From the NCBI GenBank assembly GCA_947243795.1, contig OX365937.1, positions 372,001-436,000 of the forward strand: a stretch of 64,000 bases of DNA, given 5' to 3'. The stretch is from Saccharomyces uvarum (Eukaryota; Ascomycota; Saccharomycetes; Saccharomycetales; Saccharomycetaceae). The notes under the pieces were generated by a model. The model saw only the letters and a program-made list of their open reading frames with translations. It was not told the DNA's origin and made no database searches. How positions within the stretch are numbered: the first letter of the stretch is position 1; each line of letters begins with the position of its first letter. Of this stretch, positions 14,372 through 26,736 are shown in pieces. Both the position numbers and the translations under genes were made by a program.

Positions 14372-15883
14372 TTACCGTGGTAATGGGTACGAGACAAAGG
14401 ACGAACTTGATTTGTCATCATCTGAAATGATCTCAGAATTTCTGCTTTGTGAAACGGAATATGATTCTCTCATTTCCAAAATTGGTGTTAGCCGGTGTGG
14501 CTCAACAAAAGGGGAATCATCTAATAATCTGATATCTTGGCCCTTAGGTGTCATGGGACTGTTTATGTATCCCTCACCAGCAGACATTTTTTCTTGGTAT
14601 GAAGGAATCAGTGTCTTAGAAACCAGGGCTTTTCTAGACGTTTTAGGCTTTTTTGAACGTATCTCAGTTTCTTCATGCTCTTCGTTTTGTTCATTGTCTT
14701 CCTCTCTTTCCCTTGCATGCTTCTTGTTAGAGCTAAATTTTTTATAAATATTTCTTGAAATAGCTAAGATCTCCTCTAAAGAGAATTCTAATCTATCGCT
14801 TTTAGCTTTCTCATCTTGACAATAAATCAGTTCGAAATTGCAATCAATCTTTTCAGGTTTTTGGTCTCTCACGCTAATTATATGATAAACAGGGTCACTT
14901 CTACCCATAGAATCTCTGAAGATAGGTAATTTCTCATCACGTTGCCTACTTTTTTGTGAGGGTATTTGGTGCTGTTTCAGCTCACCTAAATTTGTGTTTG
15001 CTTCTAGTACTGATATGTTAGACCTATTTTCTTTACTTCTTTCTGCTTTAGAACCAAAGTTTTCCCAACCATCTCTATAAACGCTACTCTTGGATTCTTC
15101 AGATGGTTCTGTATACAAATCCTCATCATCTACAAATATATTATTCTTCAATAAGTTTTCGTTAGTTGATGGATCATCCGGATTCGCAAGTTCAAGCCTG
15201 TTAACAAATTCAGATCTAGTTTTCCCAAGCACCGTAGTTTCTAACGAATCCACTATCATCCCGTCCTCTAGAATATTTTGCTCGTCCAGCTGTTCCTGAA
15301 GATGATACAATTGATTCTCTAAAATCAGACCAGGCTCAGCGTTGTTTTTTATTCCAAGCTGTAAAATGTTTACTGCATGTTGAGACTTTTGTTTTTGAAT
15401 CAAAAGATTTGTAAATTCCTCGTAAAATAATGACAGCTTAGAACCAATGCCATTTCTTAACATATACATGAAGATATCTCTACTTTCCATAAAAGAATTT
15501 ACAGTAAAGAGTTCCATATACCAAAACCATATTTTCAAAAATCGTATGTCATTTTGGTATCTTTTGAAGTCCTTTAAGTGAGATAAACACTTTTCCATAA
15601 GAGTGAGCATTCCACTTTGTTTGGAATTGCCGCCTTGGGGAAAAGCATTGTTAAGCCAGTTTATGTATTCGAGGTATAAAGTAATTGGGTCATCCAATGT
15701 CGGGAGCTCATCTATCAGTCTTTGCTCAAAGCTTGATTTGACATGACCTATTTCTGTCAATGGTTGGTGTATTGCTTTTAAAAGTGCGGATGCTGATCTT
15801 CCTTGCTTTAAAGGAAGAATGTTTTCCTTTTGGACTTCAATATGTTCAAAGTTGACAACATTTTGTGATGGTGATGATCCCAT
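14372..15883 (-). CDS. MAD3: MAD3, spindle assembly checkpoint protein (BubR1-like)
   Basis: Predicted 503 residues; S. cerevisiae Mad3 has 515. Mad3 is part of the mitotic checkpoint complex with Mad2, Bub3 and Cdc20, and acts as an APC/C pseudosubstrate. Two KEN boxes are visible, KEN at residue 19 ([10 protein letters not shown]) and KEN near residue 283 (RSKENRSN). The Bub1/Mad3 TPR-like homology region spans about 50-200 ([27 protein letters not shown]), and a GLEBS-like Bub3-binding segment is expected near 350-390. The start is the first ATG of the frame. No upstream in-frame ATG exists, so the roughly 11 extra N-terminal residues of the S. cerevisiae protein are absent here. Confidence 0.95.
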   Translation of the reverse strand: MGSSPSQNVVNFEHIEVQKENILPLKQGRSASALLKAIHQPLTEIGHVKSSFEQRLIDELPTLDDPITLYLEYINWLNNAFPQGGNSKQSGMLTLMEKCLSHLKDFKRYQNDIRFLKIWFWYMELFTVNSFMESRDIFMYMLRNGIGSKLSLFYEEFTNLLIQKQKSQHAVNILQLGIKNNAEPGLILENQLYHLQEQLDEQNILEDGMIVDSLETTVLGKTRSEFVNRLELANPDDPSTNENLLKNNIFVDDEDLYTEPSEESKSSVYRDGWENFGSKAERSKENRSNISVLEANTNLGELKQHQIPSQKSRQRDEKLPIFRDSMGRSDPVYHIISVRDQKPEKIDCNFELIYCQDEKAKSDRLEFSLEEILAISRNIYKKFSSNKKHAREREEDNEQNEEHEETEIRSKKPKTSRKALVSKTLIPSYQEKMSAGEGYINSPMTPKGQDIRLLDDSPFVEPHRLTPILEMRESYSVSQSRNSEIISDDDKSSSSFVSYPLPR

Positions 15884-16140
15884 GAAAATATGCTCTTCAA
15901 TACGTAGTTTTTCTGGGCAGTTTCCTTGCCTATCAGTTCGATGTCCCTGAATGCTTTTTCGTATTGGTTTGTTTATTTTTTTTTCTTTAACGCATACTTG
16001 GCAGCGATACCCTTTTAAAAAAGGGAAAAAAGTATCTAATACTATATAACTGTATGAATAAACAGACGTTAAAGAAAATTATATCTAATAGAATTTATAT
16101 TTAATTAAACAACCAAACGTAGTTGGCTTTGCGTATTTAC

Positions 16141-18378
<2,238 letters not shown>

Positions 18379-18387
18379 TTATCACTC

Positions 18388-18442
18388 CAATATATAGATA
18401 GCACTTTCTTCTTTTTCCATTCACGTGCGCTGCAGCCACGTG
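18388..18442 (-). promoter_or_regulatory. VTC4 promoter: two CACGTG E-boxes and TATA-like element
   Basis: CACGTG occurs at 18422-18427 and again at 18437-18442, 119-139 bp before the VTC4 start. Between them and the gene lies a TATA-like CTATATATTGG (complement of 18388-18398). VTC4 is a known phosphate-regulon (PHO) gene, so these are best read as Pho4 sites; Cbf1 also binds this core. Confidence 0.75.
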
Positions 18443-18779
18443 CTAAGGAAATATTAAGTATGCAGAATTCATGCACAAAGCGGTGCAGCCTGTTCCCTAG
18501 CAAGTCTCCGCTGAAACCGTGAACGGACCCGTTTTGGTACATCTGGTCCCGTAATCCGCTAGTACTACTATGATACTATACGTTAAACCGAGTATATGAA
18601 AGCTTTTATGCGTAGTCCACCGCATGATTGGGTATATTTCGACGCTACGGTGCCGATGATCTTGCTTTTACTGTGGCCCAAGCTATTGAGAGAACAGTTT
18701 ATCTTGGAAGCTTTAACATGTTTATAAACTATAAACGTGTGGCATTGTTTCAGGCCGCACTTCAAAGCCATTAGTCAAT
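18443..18779. other. intergenic region upstream of VTC4
   Basis: About 340 bp with short overlapping open frames on both strands (for example a 43-codon frame at 18596-18727 on the plus strand with a Leu-rich stretch). None has supporting context, so I do not call a gene. Confidence 0.4.
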
Positions 18780-18974
18780 TCATTTACACACGTACATACC
18801 TACTTGCGTGTAGTCTTTATCATGTTCTTGTCCAGCGATAATGCCTTCTTTGTAATATAAAAGGTCTGCTGTACTAACTTCTTCAAATACGGGATCGTTG
18901 ACTTTGACCAAAGCTACGTGGCAAGTTTTTAAAGAAATTCTACCGAATGCTACTGTTTCTCCAATAATTTCAGT
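18780..18974 (-). pseudogene. protein-like fragment of unknown origin
   Basis: A 64-codon open segment on the minus strand ends in TGA. It reads like real protein (for example HVALVKVNDPVFEEV and DLLYYKEGIIAGQEHDKDY), with balanced composition and sensible codons. It lacks an early ATG: its only Met is five codons from the end. I cannot identify a family. It sits in the roughly 1-kb gap between VTC4 and RPC17, where I recall no S. cerevisiae gene. It may be a decayed relic of a gene, an unrecognised exon (it contains a GTATGT near its end), or chance. Confidence 0.4.
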
Positions 18975-19357
18975 TTAGAGAGAAATACCAAGATGTGTAG
19001 AGCCTATGCAGATGATGGGGCTTGCCGTTTTACCTTACACACAATACAAAAAGAAAAAAATAGAAAGCATATGTATGTAAGTATGTGAAAAACGTCTACA
19101 ACGTTTATAAGGTGATTCTAATATTTTAAAGAAGGTTAGCTTTTCGGCAAAGTAAAATCTCAAATGGTTTGCAATACGAAGTAAACAATGCGAACAAATA
19201 GATCATTAGATCATCTTATATTATACATTTATCTTATATTTATATATCCAATAATGTCTGCATACTTAATTGAACGTATTATTTAATGTCGTTGTTTACA
19301 TAGAAATTGCCAATTTAGAGTCTGTTTGCCTTAAGCAATTAGAAGCAGTTATTTACA
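18975..19357. other. intergenic region 3' of RPC17
   Basis: About 380 bp, A+T-rich towards 19200-19260. It probably holds the RPC17 3' UTR. I recognise no gene, LTR or RNA. Confidence 0.45.
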
Positions 19358-19843
19358 TCATGAGTAGCCAGAAACTATTTCTAGCATTTCCTCAATTGTC
19401 TTTTCGTCAAATCTTGAATCACACTCTTCAACTATAGAGTAAAAATGGACCATATTTGTGGGAAGTTGATTGACAATTTGTAATTTCTCTGCTTTGAACA
19501 ATTTGAAGGAATTTAATCTATCCATTAATTCTCCAAAACTTCCATCGCTCATTTTGCTTATAGGTGATTTCTCAGCGTCTTTTGATTGTTTGTTTTCCTG
19601 TTCTTCGTTCTCGTCTTCTTGGTTGATATAATTTTTGTTTATTTTCAGAAAATTGACTACACCACGTGTAATAGCTTGCAATTCAGGGTGGTTGTACGGT
19701 CTATTTTCCTTGCCTCTTGAGCGGTTTTTCTTAAGAGCAACCTGGCTGTTCTGATCCCAAAGATGCTTCTTCTCTAAATCTGTTAAAAATTTCAAAACTT
19801 CATAGTCACTTAGAAATGCATTTCTTTCTTCGAGGACTTTCAT
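19358..19843 (-). CDS. RPC17: RPC17, RNA polymerase III subunit C17
   Basis: Predicted 161 residues, equal to the S. cerevisiae length. C17 forms the Pol III stalk with C25 and contacts TFIIIB (Brf1) during initiation at tRNA and 5S genes. Seen: the HRDC-like C-terminal domain (about 85-161; SFGELMDRLNSFKLFKAEKLQIVNQLP) and a conserved N-terminus MKVLEERNAFLSDYEVLKFL. A Glu/Gln/Asn-rich linker lies between. The start is the only plausible ATG. An RRPE-like TGAAAAATTT near 19970, about 125 bp upstream, may reflect co-regulation with ribosome biogenesis genes; this is weak. A tRNA-Lys gene follows about 210 bp upstream. Confidence 0.95.
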   Translation of the reverse strand: MKVLEERNAFLSDYEVLKFLTDLEKKHLWDQNSQVALKKNRSRGKENRPYNHPELQAITRGVVNFLKINKNYINQEDENEEQENKQSKDAEKSPISKMSDGSFGELMDRLNSFKLFKAEKLQIVNQLPTNMVHFYSIVEECDSRFDEKTIEEMLEIVSGYS

Positions 19844-20056
19844 GATATCTGAAGATATGTATAGGTATATATGGTTGATTCAACAGGCGGGAGCTAGGTT
19901 TTTGGCCGTCTAAAATGTCTCAACTGTAATAAGTATAGCTATTTGTTTAATCTTTCAAAGATCGATGACCTGAAAAATTTAATCTTGCAGGCGGATTTTG
20001 ACTCTCAATATTTTTCGTGAGGTTCCTAAAGGTAAGTAAATTTTCATAATTAACTA

Positions 20057-20129
20057 GCCTTGTTGGCGCAATCGGTAGCGCGTATGACTCTTAATCATAA
20101 GGTTAGGGGTTCGAGCCCCCTACAGGGCT
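20057..20129 (+). tRNA. tK(CUU): tRNA-Lys (CUU)
   Basis: A 73-nt tRNA without intron. The acceptor GCCTTGT pairs with ACAGGGC (one G:T pair), the anticodon loop CTCTTAA gives CUU, and the B box GGTTCGAGCCC is intact. A T-run follows at 20138-20143 as Pol III terminator. The sequence matches yeast tRNA-Lys(CUU). Confidence 0.97.
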
Positions 20130-20976
20130 AATTATTATTTTTTTAGTAATTAATGTGTTGGTATTACCATCATAATTCATTTAGGTTTGGACATGGAGTA
20201 GGAACCAGGTATTTAGCCGGGTTTTTTTGCAACAAAGAACAAACACTCAATGACTGGACAAGCTAGTATAACTGGAAGAAGTTCGAGGACTCGTAAAAAA
20301 TAAGTAGTTGCTACTCAAATAGCTTACTAAAGAACACTCAGGACCTTCCTATTCAATCCCTTAGAGAGGAAGAAGTCCCTACTTCCAAAAGAAAGGATGT
20401 AGGGATATTAATTTAGATACTGCTAATGAAAGAGTTTTAGTCTACTCGTACTTGGGTAACACGTGTTTCGTAGAGAGCAAACCGAACAGTATAACCTCTG
20501 TTCCAAGAAACTCGGAAAAATTGTTTCGAGATGATCGACATTACACATACCCGAACACTTGTAAATGAAGTGGATATAAGCACATGAAAAGTAATGAAGT
20601 TGGTAAAAACGTTGCATTAAGAATTATGTAAGAGGACTTGGCGGCTAAAAGACTACAAACCGCTGAGCATAAAACTTTTACATAATTAAACCTGCTATGC
20701 GAAATTTGAAAGGAACGAAGACTTTTGGCTTCTTTTCCTTAATTGTATATCTATGCTTCTTTTAACTACGCATCTGCAGTTTGTTCGCGAATGCTTCTAG
20801 TTCGTTTCAACTCGAACTTGTTCCATTTTCTCAAAAAAATTGAATAGCGGGAAAATTTTAGAAAAATACATAAATTGTGGTTTGGCGCTTATTTTTGGCG
20901 GCTGGTGAAAAAAAAATATTATCATGTATGAAATATCATAGTGTACGTACTACCAAAAAAATTGTAAAAAATAAAT
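20130..20976. other. intergenic region between tK(CUU) and tW(CCA)
   Basis: About 850 bp. It has short open frames only, the longest about 64 codons on the minus strand at 20423-20617 with no recognisable product. The spot TGTTGGTATT near 20155 recalls a Ty LTR end, but what follows does not match either LTR type in this window. I see no clear feature. Confidence 0.45.
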
Positions 20977-21081
20977 TGAGACGGACAGGAATTGAACCTG
21001 CAACCCTTCGATTGCAATCGTTTTCCTTGAAATTCCAAGATTTAATTGGAGTCGAAAGCTCTACCATTGAGCCACCGCTTC
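20977..21081 (-). tRNA. tW(CCA): tRNA-Trp (CCA), intron-containing
   Basis: The minus strand gives two 36-nt half-exons around a 33-nt intron (21013-21045) placed one base 3' of the anticodon CCA. The intron contains TTGG, able to pair with the anticodon region as in yeast pre-tRNA-Trp. The A box TGGCTCAATGGTAG and B box GGTTCAATTCC are intact, with T-runs downstream as terminator. The acceptor is GAAGCGG against CCGTCTC, which leaves one A.C mismatch (positions 3 and 70); the standard yeast gene has CCGTTTC here. Confidence 0.95.
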
Positions 21082-21244
21082 AACTTTTTTTGAATTACTA
21101 GCTGAAATAATTGGAGTAAGTTATAGAGATGTATTCATCGTATTAGTTATACATAGAATAGCTTAATTTCTGACAGGAAAAGTGTTGATCTGTAAATTTG
21201 GAAGAAAAATTTAAGGATTCCATTTTCATAGATTTTCATTTTAT

Positions 21245-21573
21245 TGAGTTTTAAAGTTGTATGATGATCTTTGGGATTCCATTAATTCTTAATGTTATAA
21301 TATTACGTATATATATTATACTACAGATTCTCCTCATGGATTTAGGAATCCACAAAAAGGAATCTGCAATTTGGCATAATATTATAAATGATTCTGTTTC
21401 TCTTTTTATATGTTATCATTCATTAACCTTATTACAATATCAATCCTTGCGCTTCAGCTTCCATTAATTTCGATGACAGCTTGAATCTTGTTTACTGGTC
21501 TTGTGATTTATGTCATCTTTTAACACTTTATATAATAGTGATAGATGGATGATACTTGCATCTTGCTCCAACG
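21245..21573 (-). mobile_element. solo LTR fossil, Ty1/Ty2 delta-like
   Basis: About 329 bp that reads, on the minus strand, as an old delta-type LTR of the Ty1/Ty2 (copia) group. It has recognisable internal blocks (for example GAAGCGCAAGGATTGATA and GGATTCCTAAATCC) in the right order, and ends resembling GTTGGA and CTCA. No matching target duplication is visible. It lies about 160 bp upstream of tW(CCA) in the same orientation, the usual place for Ty integration. It is clearly decayed and old, a solo LTR without internal region. Confidence 0.85.
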
Positions 21574-22202
21574 AAAAGAAGATCGCCTCTATTGAAGACA
21601 TTTACAGACCCCAACATTTGTTTGGAATAAGAACTTTACTATGCAAAACTGGAAGGTGGCGTGACAAAAGGTTTGCGAAGTATTAAGATATATTTTCTAT
21701 ATCTCCGGTAGAATGGAAGCTTCTGTCCCTTTTCATTCAAGGCCTATATAACTAAGTTCTGGTTACAAAATCTTAAATAGAAATGTTAAAAGTTTTCTTG
21801 TGGTCTACACCGAATTTTATGGAATCGCAACACCAAAAACGAGTAATGGGCCAGTAAGTGGTATAATTATGGCTTTAATAATTTACAAATATCTTTATAA
21901 CCTTTCTTGGCTTCCAAAACAGTTCGAAATGATTATATTCCTTTCTTTAGCCTAGTATTGTTTATTTTTTTAAGTCATTTTTAGTTCTTTTCTCTTGGCG
22001 ATAGAGGAATTCTAGAAGAAAAATAATAAAAAGTAAACTAAACATGAATTTTTGAATATATTAATTATAACTCCCATGCACTTCGAAGAAGTTGAGTTTT
22101 GTTCAGTATAAAGTCTAACTTTGAGCTCTTGTCAATAATAAAAAGAAATCCCTATATAGACGTTTATTTTACATTCTAGCTTTACAATAAAATTCTATCT
22201 AT
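21574..22202. other. intergenic region between delta fossil and NOP9
   Basis: About 630 bp of A+T-rich sequence containing the NOP9 3' end. No LTR ends of the two types found nearby, no tRNA and no protein-like frame were seen. Confidence 0.45.
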
Positions 22203-24206
22203 TTATTTATACTGCTTTTGCTTTTTGAAGGTGTTTCTCTCTTTCGAATTATCTCTCTCTCTTGCATGTTTTTCTGCTTTTGGTTGTAACGGTTTAGAAT
22301 TTGGGAAAATTTCGAATTCTTGCTCTTTGATTAATCTTTTCCAATCCCACATTTTTCTAACATAAAGTTCCAATTTCCAATTTTTCCAAACTTGTCTGCC
22401 ATAAGTACTATTTTTCACTTTTTCCGTTTCTCGAACTAATGCGCTAGCAATACGCTCCTTATATAGTGTCAACTTCGTCGTGAATTCCCATAACTTGTCC
22501 ATTATATGAGAGCCATACGCATTGCATGATAAATTTACAGACTGTTTAGACAGTATATTCAACAGTAACTTTCTTTTGATTGTTTCCACCCTGGTGGTTT
22601 GTAGAACATGCTCAACGACATGTGAAAACACCCCATGGTAACACATTTGCATTAATCGTTCTTCAGGCAAAGCTAGCATGCTATCAATTGTGATATTCAG
22701 GAACTTGTCATCATAGTCAATTAATTGTTCCAAAAAAATCGATCGCCTTCTTTCATCAGCCGTTGGCCAGTCATCCCTGGTATTACCCAAAGTTGACGAA
22801 CTCAATGACAAACAGCTCTCTAAAATGTTCTTCGTTTCTGACTTTTCTGGATAATACTTTTGCACCAATTGAGCAATTACGTCATCTCTTAAATAACTAC
22901 CTTGTTTATTACTTGCGTTGATGATAGCAGTACCGAAATCCATATTAGAGTTTAAAAGCATACTCAAATCAGGAACCACCGCATCCAATATCTGTTTCAC
23001 GTCCTTATCCTTCAACTGTTCCAACAAGGCCCGAACCACAAAGGCACCCGTTGTATCTCTTTTGGCTAGCTTTACAACACGGTCCTTCATATATAAACGG
23101 TAAAGTCTTTCAACGTACTTTAATCTAGCAGAAGCGATTACGTTCTCCAAGAAATGAGATCCTACGGGATCAGACAATAAATATTCAACGAACGACTCCT
23201 CCTTAGGGTCTTTTTCATCTGCTGTATTGAAAACCAATCTCCAAAAGGAACGGTCTCTGTCAAAAATACCTTCGACCTGAATTATTAATTGGATCACAGG
23301 AGAAGCGATCTTATCCACACAATATTCTCTGAACTTGGTGACCATTGATTGGGAAACATCTGAACGTGATTCGGCACCATTGGTAAAGCCTTTATATAAA
23401 GTTGTTATGATGTCACGAAGTTCAGATTTGAAAGATTCCGGTGTTTGATACACTTTATTAAAGTCGTCGTTATCTTTAATGTCAATCATTTTTCTTGCAA
23501 TCTTTGATTTTTTAGAACGTAGTGTAGAGTTAGTTTTGGTCGAGTTGGGTAGGGTTTTGGAAGACAAGATTAATATTAGCAGTCTTAAAACATGCGACCC
23601 ATATTGATGGTTAACCATCATTTTCAAATGGGGTTTTAACTCGTTCAACATAAAGAGGAACATATTCTCCATGGTCACATGAGGCCCGTCTTTTTCATCA
23701 CTATCGAAGCTTGGTGTTAAAAGTTCTCTTTCTAGCAAAGCGGCGCTCCTAACAAATAAAGTTTCTAAGACATGGGAAGCATATTTATGGCATGACGAGC
23801 CAAAAAAAGCACCATTGAAAGATTGAAAAATATTCTTTAATTGAACTTCATCACATTCCAAAATGATACGTTCCATTAGCTTTGAAGTAATTTGGGACGT
23901 AACCAATTTCAATTCCTTACCTTTTGCTTCTTCGATAATGCTTGTAACAAATTGAAACTTTTCCTCAGGTGTTTCGAAAGCATCTAATTGTAAGGTTGAT
24001 TCAGCTTGCTTGAAATATTCCAGCTCTTCTCTATCTAATACCCCAAAAAACATTTGTGGTTGATTTTCTTTATTCCCTGAATCATCATCAGTGTAAGCCG
24101 GTTCTTCATACTGGGTATGTTCCTTTGCAACATTTGAACTAGGCTCAAATTCGTCCCTCTTTTGTTTCTCTTGATGTCTTCTGCCTCTTGTCTTTGTATT
24201 TCCCAT
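22203..24206 (-). CDS. NOP9: NOP9, Pumilio-like nucleolar RNA-binding protein
   Basis: Predicted 667 residues (S. cerevisiae 666). Nop9 binds pre-18S rRNA at the ITS1 cleavage region and guards against premature Nob1 cleavage during 40S assembly. The core (about 90-620) is a run of alpha-helical Pumilio-like repeats with typical helices ([50 protein letters not shown]). The N-terminus is charged, and the C-terminal tail is basic ([19 protein letters not shown]), typical of nucleolar targeting. A PAC and RRPE pair lies upstream. Confidence 0.95.
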   Translation of the reverse strand: MGNTKTRGRRHQEKQKRDEFEPSSNVAKEHTQYEEPAYTDDDSGNKENQPQMFFGVLDREELEYFKQAESTLQLDAFETPEEKFQFVTSIIEEAKGKELKLVTSQITSKLMERIILECDEVQLKNIFQSFNGAFFGSSCHKYASHVLETLFVRSAALLERELLTPSFDSDEKDGPHVTMENMFLFMLNELKPHLKMMVNHQYGSHVLRLLILILSSKTLPNSTKTNSTLRSKKSKIARKMIDIKDNDDFNKVYQTPESFKSELRDIITTLYKGFTNGAESRSDVSQSMVTKFREYCVDKIASPVIQLIIQVEGIFDRDRSFWRLVFNTADEKDPKEESFVEYLLSDPVGSHFLENVIASARLKYVERLYRLYMKDRVVKLAKRDTTGAFVVRALLEQLKDKDVKQILDAVVPDLSMLLNSNMDFGTAIINASNKQGSYLRDDVIAQLVQKYYPEKSETKNILESCLSLSSSTLGNTRDDWPTADERRRSIFLEQLIDYDDKFLNITIDSMLALPEERLMQMCYHGVFSHVVEHVLQTTRVETIKRKLLLNILSKQSVNLSCNAYGSHIMDKLWEFTTKLTLYKERIASALVRETEKVKNSTYGRQVWKNWKLELYVRKMWDWKRLIKEQEFEIFPNSKPLQPKAEKHARERDNSKERNTFKKQKQYK

Positions 24207-24310
24207 AGTGACACTAGTTTGGTCTCCTTGTAAGCAATAATACCGTTTGGCGATTTACAATTAGCCTAATAAGTAATAGCCCATCTAAAATAATTCTCTT
24301 TTAACTACTA

Positions 24311-24330
24311 CAGATGAGCTTGAAAATTCT
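24311..24330 (-). promoter_or_regulatory. PAC + RRPE-like motifs, NOP9 promoter
   Basis: GATGAG (PAC core, 24313-24318) is followed at once by TGAAAATT (RRPE-like, 24321-24328), 105-120 bp before the NOP9 start. This pair marks yeast ribosome-biogenesis genes (Dot6/Tod6 and Stb3 sites), which fits NOP9. A 21-base A tract at 24349-24369 lies just beyond and probably keeps nucleosomes off. Confidence 0.7.
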
Positions 24331-24369
24331 CGCTAACTGAAAAAACTGAAAAAAAAAAAAAAAAAAAAA

Positions 24370-24606
24370 GAAGTGCAGGCAAATTGGAAAAACTTATATA
24401 CTGAAAGTCTATTCGCCTCAATAGTTTGGTTCTAAAGCAAAATTTACAGCACATCTGCATTATCGGCGTTCAAATATATATATTTCTATTACTATACAGG
24501 TACACATGATACAACCAAACAACTTTAAAAACTTGATTGCAATTTATGACATTATTTTGCCGGCTTGCAGGTATATCTATTTTATGAATTTGGAGGCGCG
24601 ACCTCA
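24370..24606. other. tail-to-promoter spacer CCT8/NOP9
   Basis: With 24207-24369, this completes a 400-bp gap. It holds the CCT8 3' end and the NOP9 promoter; no further feature was seen. Confidence 0.5.
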
Positions 24607-26313
24607 TTAATCTTCTTGATCCCAGTTTCCTGGTTTTGGACCTTGAGGTGCTCTTGGACCACCAGCTTTCTTGGCCATAATAATTTGATCAATAGAAAGC
24701 ACAGTAGTTGCAGCCTCTGTGGCGACATTGATGGCAAATTTCTTGGTGGCAAGCATGTCGTAAATACCGTCCTCTCTGATATCCTTTACACCTTCACCAG
24801 TTTCACCATCGATATCCACACCTTTATATAAATGGTCATCACTAGCCGAGCCAGGCTCACTAACGTTGTGTGCTGCGTACAAGTTTGGTAGTACTTCGTT
24901 TACATCAAGACCAGCAGTCTCTGCTAGAGTACGAGGAACCACTTCAAAAGCGACGGCAAATTGTTTTATGGCTAGCTGTAGTAAACCAGGTGTTCGTTCA
25001 CCATATTTGGTTATCCTGGAAATCAATTCAATTTCAGTAGCACCGGCTCCAGGCAACAATTTACCACCCGATGGTTTCATTAGTCCCTTGATAGCTGCTA
25101 CACCATCGTCAATGGCCCTTTCAATATCATCCAGATTGTTCTGCGTGGCACCTCTTAGAATAATCGTAGCAGTTCTTGAAATTTCACCTTGTTCTTGTTT
25201 GAAAACAGTTACTCTATCGCCACCTATTTCCATAGTTTTAACAGTCTCCACTAAACCTAATTCTTCAGGAGTTGGAGCACCCAATCTAGGTAATGGAGTA
25301 GCGCCACAAACACGACATAATCTTCTTAATTCGAATTTACTTGGCACTTTTAAGACTAAAATACCATACCTATTCAAATAATGCAACGCCAATTCGCCAA
25401 CGCCAGCACCTGCAATAATACATTCTACGCCCATATCGGCAATTTCTTTCATCATGGCGTCAATTTGCTTTTCTTCACCCTTAGAAAAGTCCAACATTTC
25501 TTGCGCATTATGTAACAAAACAGTACCCTTGGTTTCAGTATTGGCTATGTCAAGTGGACATGAGAAAACGGCAACCTTATGTTTCTTATCATCGGACAAT
25601 GATTTCACATGACCTTCGGGTTCACGATTGAAAACCATACCCTTGATAACAGTGGAATTGGAAAGAGACCCACCCATAATCTTTACTACTCTGATGGAGT
25701 CAACATTAAAGTAAGGCGTCTCCCCAGCCTGTTGAGAAGCTGGTAAAACATGAGATACAGCTTCAGAAACAAGTTCACTTAGTATATCTTCGGAACCGTA
25801 TTTTTTAGAGGAAATAACTGGTTTTATTATTTTCAAAAGTTCGTTCTTATCTTTTTTGTCAGTAATTTCACCAACAACCAATTCATCCAATTCATTCAAA
25901 ATAAATTTCTTGGCCATGTTGTAACCTTGAATGATCTCTACGGCGGATAAACCCATTGAAATCAGCTTTTCAGAGACGTTTAATAACTCACCTGCCAAAA
26001 TCATAACTAAATTGGTACCATCACCCATATCGATCTTCTGTTGTTCAGTGGCCATTACAAGGACTTTCACTGCAGGATGAACGATGTCTAGTTCCCTTAG
26101 CATAGTAGCTGCATCGTTGGTAATAATGATTTTACCTAGATGGTTAACAATGACCTTGTTTCTACCACATGGACCCATTGAAGTCAAACACATTTGATGC
26201 AATTCACGAATGGCCGCAATTGACTTGTTAATTTGTCCATCGGCGTTGGAATAACTGTTATAACCTTGCTTAAACAATCCCGCATTAGGGTTTTGTGGCA
26301 ATCTCAGTGACAT
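24607..26313 (-). CDS. CCT8: CCT8, theta subunit of the TRiC/CCT chaperonin
   Basis: Predicted 568 residues, the same as S. cerevisiae. Cct8 is one of eight paralogous subunits of the cytosolic chaperonin ring. Seen: GPCGRNKVIVNHLGK (N-terminal equatorial), the nucleotide loop MGDGTNLVMILAGE (about 95-108; the usual GDGTT is GDGTN here, as is known for Cct8), the apical domain, and GAGATEIELIS in the C-terminal equatorial domain. The tail GGPRAPQGPKPGNWDQED is typical. It folds actin and tubulin with CCT3, encoded about 10.5 kb to the left. Confidence 0.98.
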   Translation of the reverse strand: MSLRLPQNPNAGLFKQGYNSYSNADGQINKSIAAIRELHQMCLTSMGPCGRNKVIVNHLGKIIITNDAATMLRELDIVHPAVKVLVMATEQQKIDMGDGTNLVMILAGELLNVSEKLISMGLSAVEIIQGYNMAKKFILNELDELVVGEITDKKDKNELLKIIKPVISSKKYGSEDILSELVSEAVSHVLPASQQAGETPYFNVDSIRVVKIMGGSLSNSTVIKGMVFNREPEGHVKSLSDDKKHKVAVFSCPLDIANTETKGTVLLHNAQEMLDFSKGEEKQIDAMMKEIADMGVECIIAGAGVGELALHYLNRYGILVLKVPSKFELRRLCRVCGATPLPRLGAPTPEELGLVETVKTMEIGGDRVTVFKQEQGEISRTATIILRGATQNNLDDIERAIDDGVAAIKGLMKPSGGKLLPGAGATEIELISRITKYGERTPGLLQLAIKQFAVAFEVVPRTLAETAGLDVNEVLPNLYAAHNVSEPGSASDDHLYKGVDIDGETGEGVKDIREDGIYDMLATKKFAINVATEAATTVLSIDQIIMAKKAGGPRAPQGPKPGNWDQED

Positions 26314-26736
26314 GGCTGATGGGTAGATTTATAGTCCTTGGATTTCAACTTTAGCCTTGGTAGAACCTCTAACTTGAGAACACCATTCTGCTATTTCTTT
26401 TTTCTTCACTCTTTTTTTTTGCCACTAGCGGAAGTGATGAACATTAAAAAACTATCCGTCAATAACGACGAAATACCAAACTGCCACATAGTAGGGAAAC
26501 GCTAGTGAGTATTCCAGGATAGAGAATACTCATGACAGGCCATTGCGTTACATATACAGGACTGTTACCGAAAGAAACCGCCGAAGGATCTGGCCCCCTT
26601 TTGAACTTTTCGCCAACAAAAACTGACAAATCCGATGAAAAGTTTGCTACAAACGACATAAGTGCTTCACTGAGAGTTGTTGCACATCAGCTGATGACAA
26701 GCGCTCGAGATCGCATTCTATTGCTGAGTATAAAAA
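26314..26736. other. CCT8 promoter region
   Basis: About 420 bp upstream of CCT8 up to the edge of an LTR fossil. A T10 tract near 26410-26419 is the only clear element. Short open frames on both strands have no protein-like character. Confidence 0.45.

Noticed and set aside
18596-18727. 43-codon plus-strand frame with a Leu-rich stretch upstream of VTC4
   Set aside because: Too short, no context, and the opposite strand reads equally open; no evidence for expression.
20150-20200. TGTTGGTATT near tK(CUU) as a possible LTR start
   Set aside because: No matching end, no target duplication, and the position is downstream of the tRNA gene rather than in the usual upstream integration zone.
21619-21640. 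TGTTTGGAATAAGAAC resembling an LTR start
   Set aside because: The sequence after it does not follow delta or the other LTR type seen here, and no partner end is visible.
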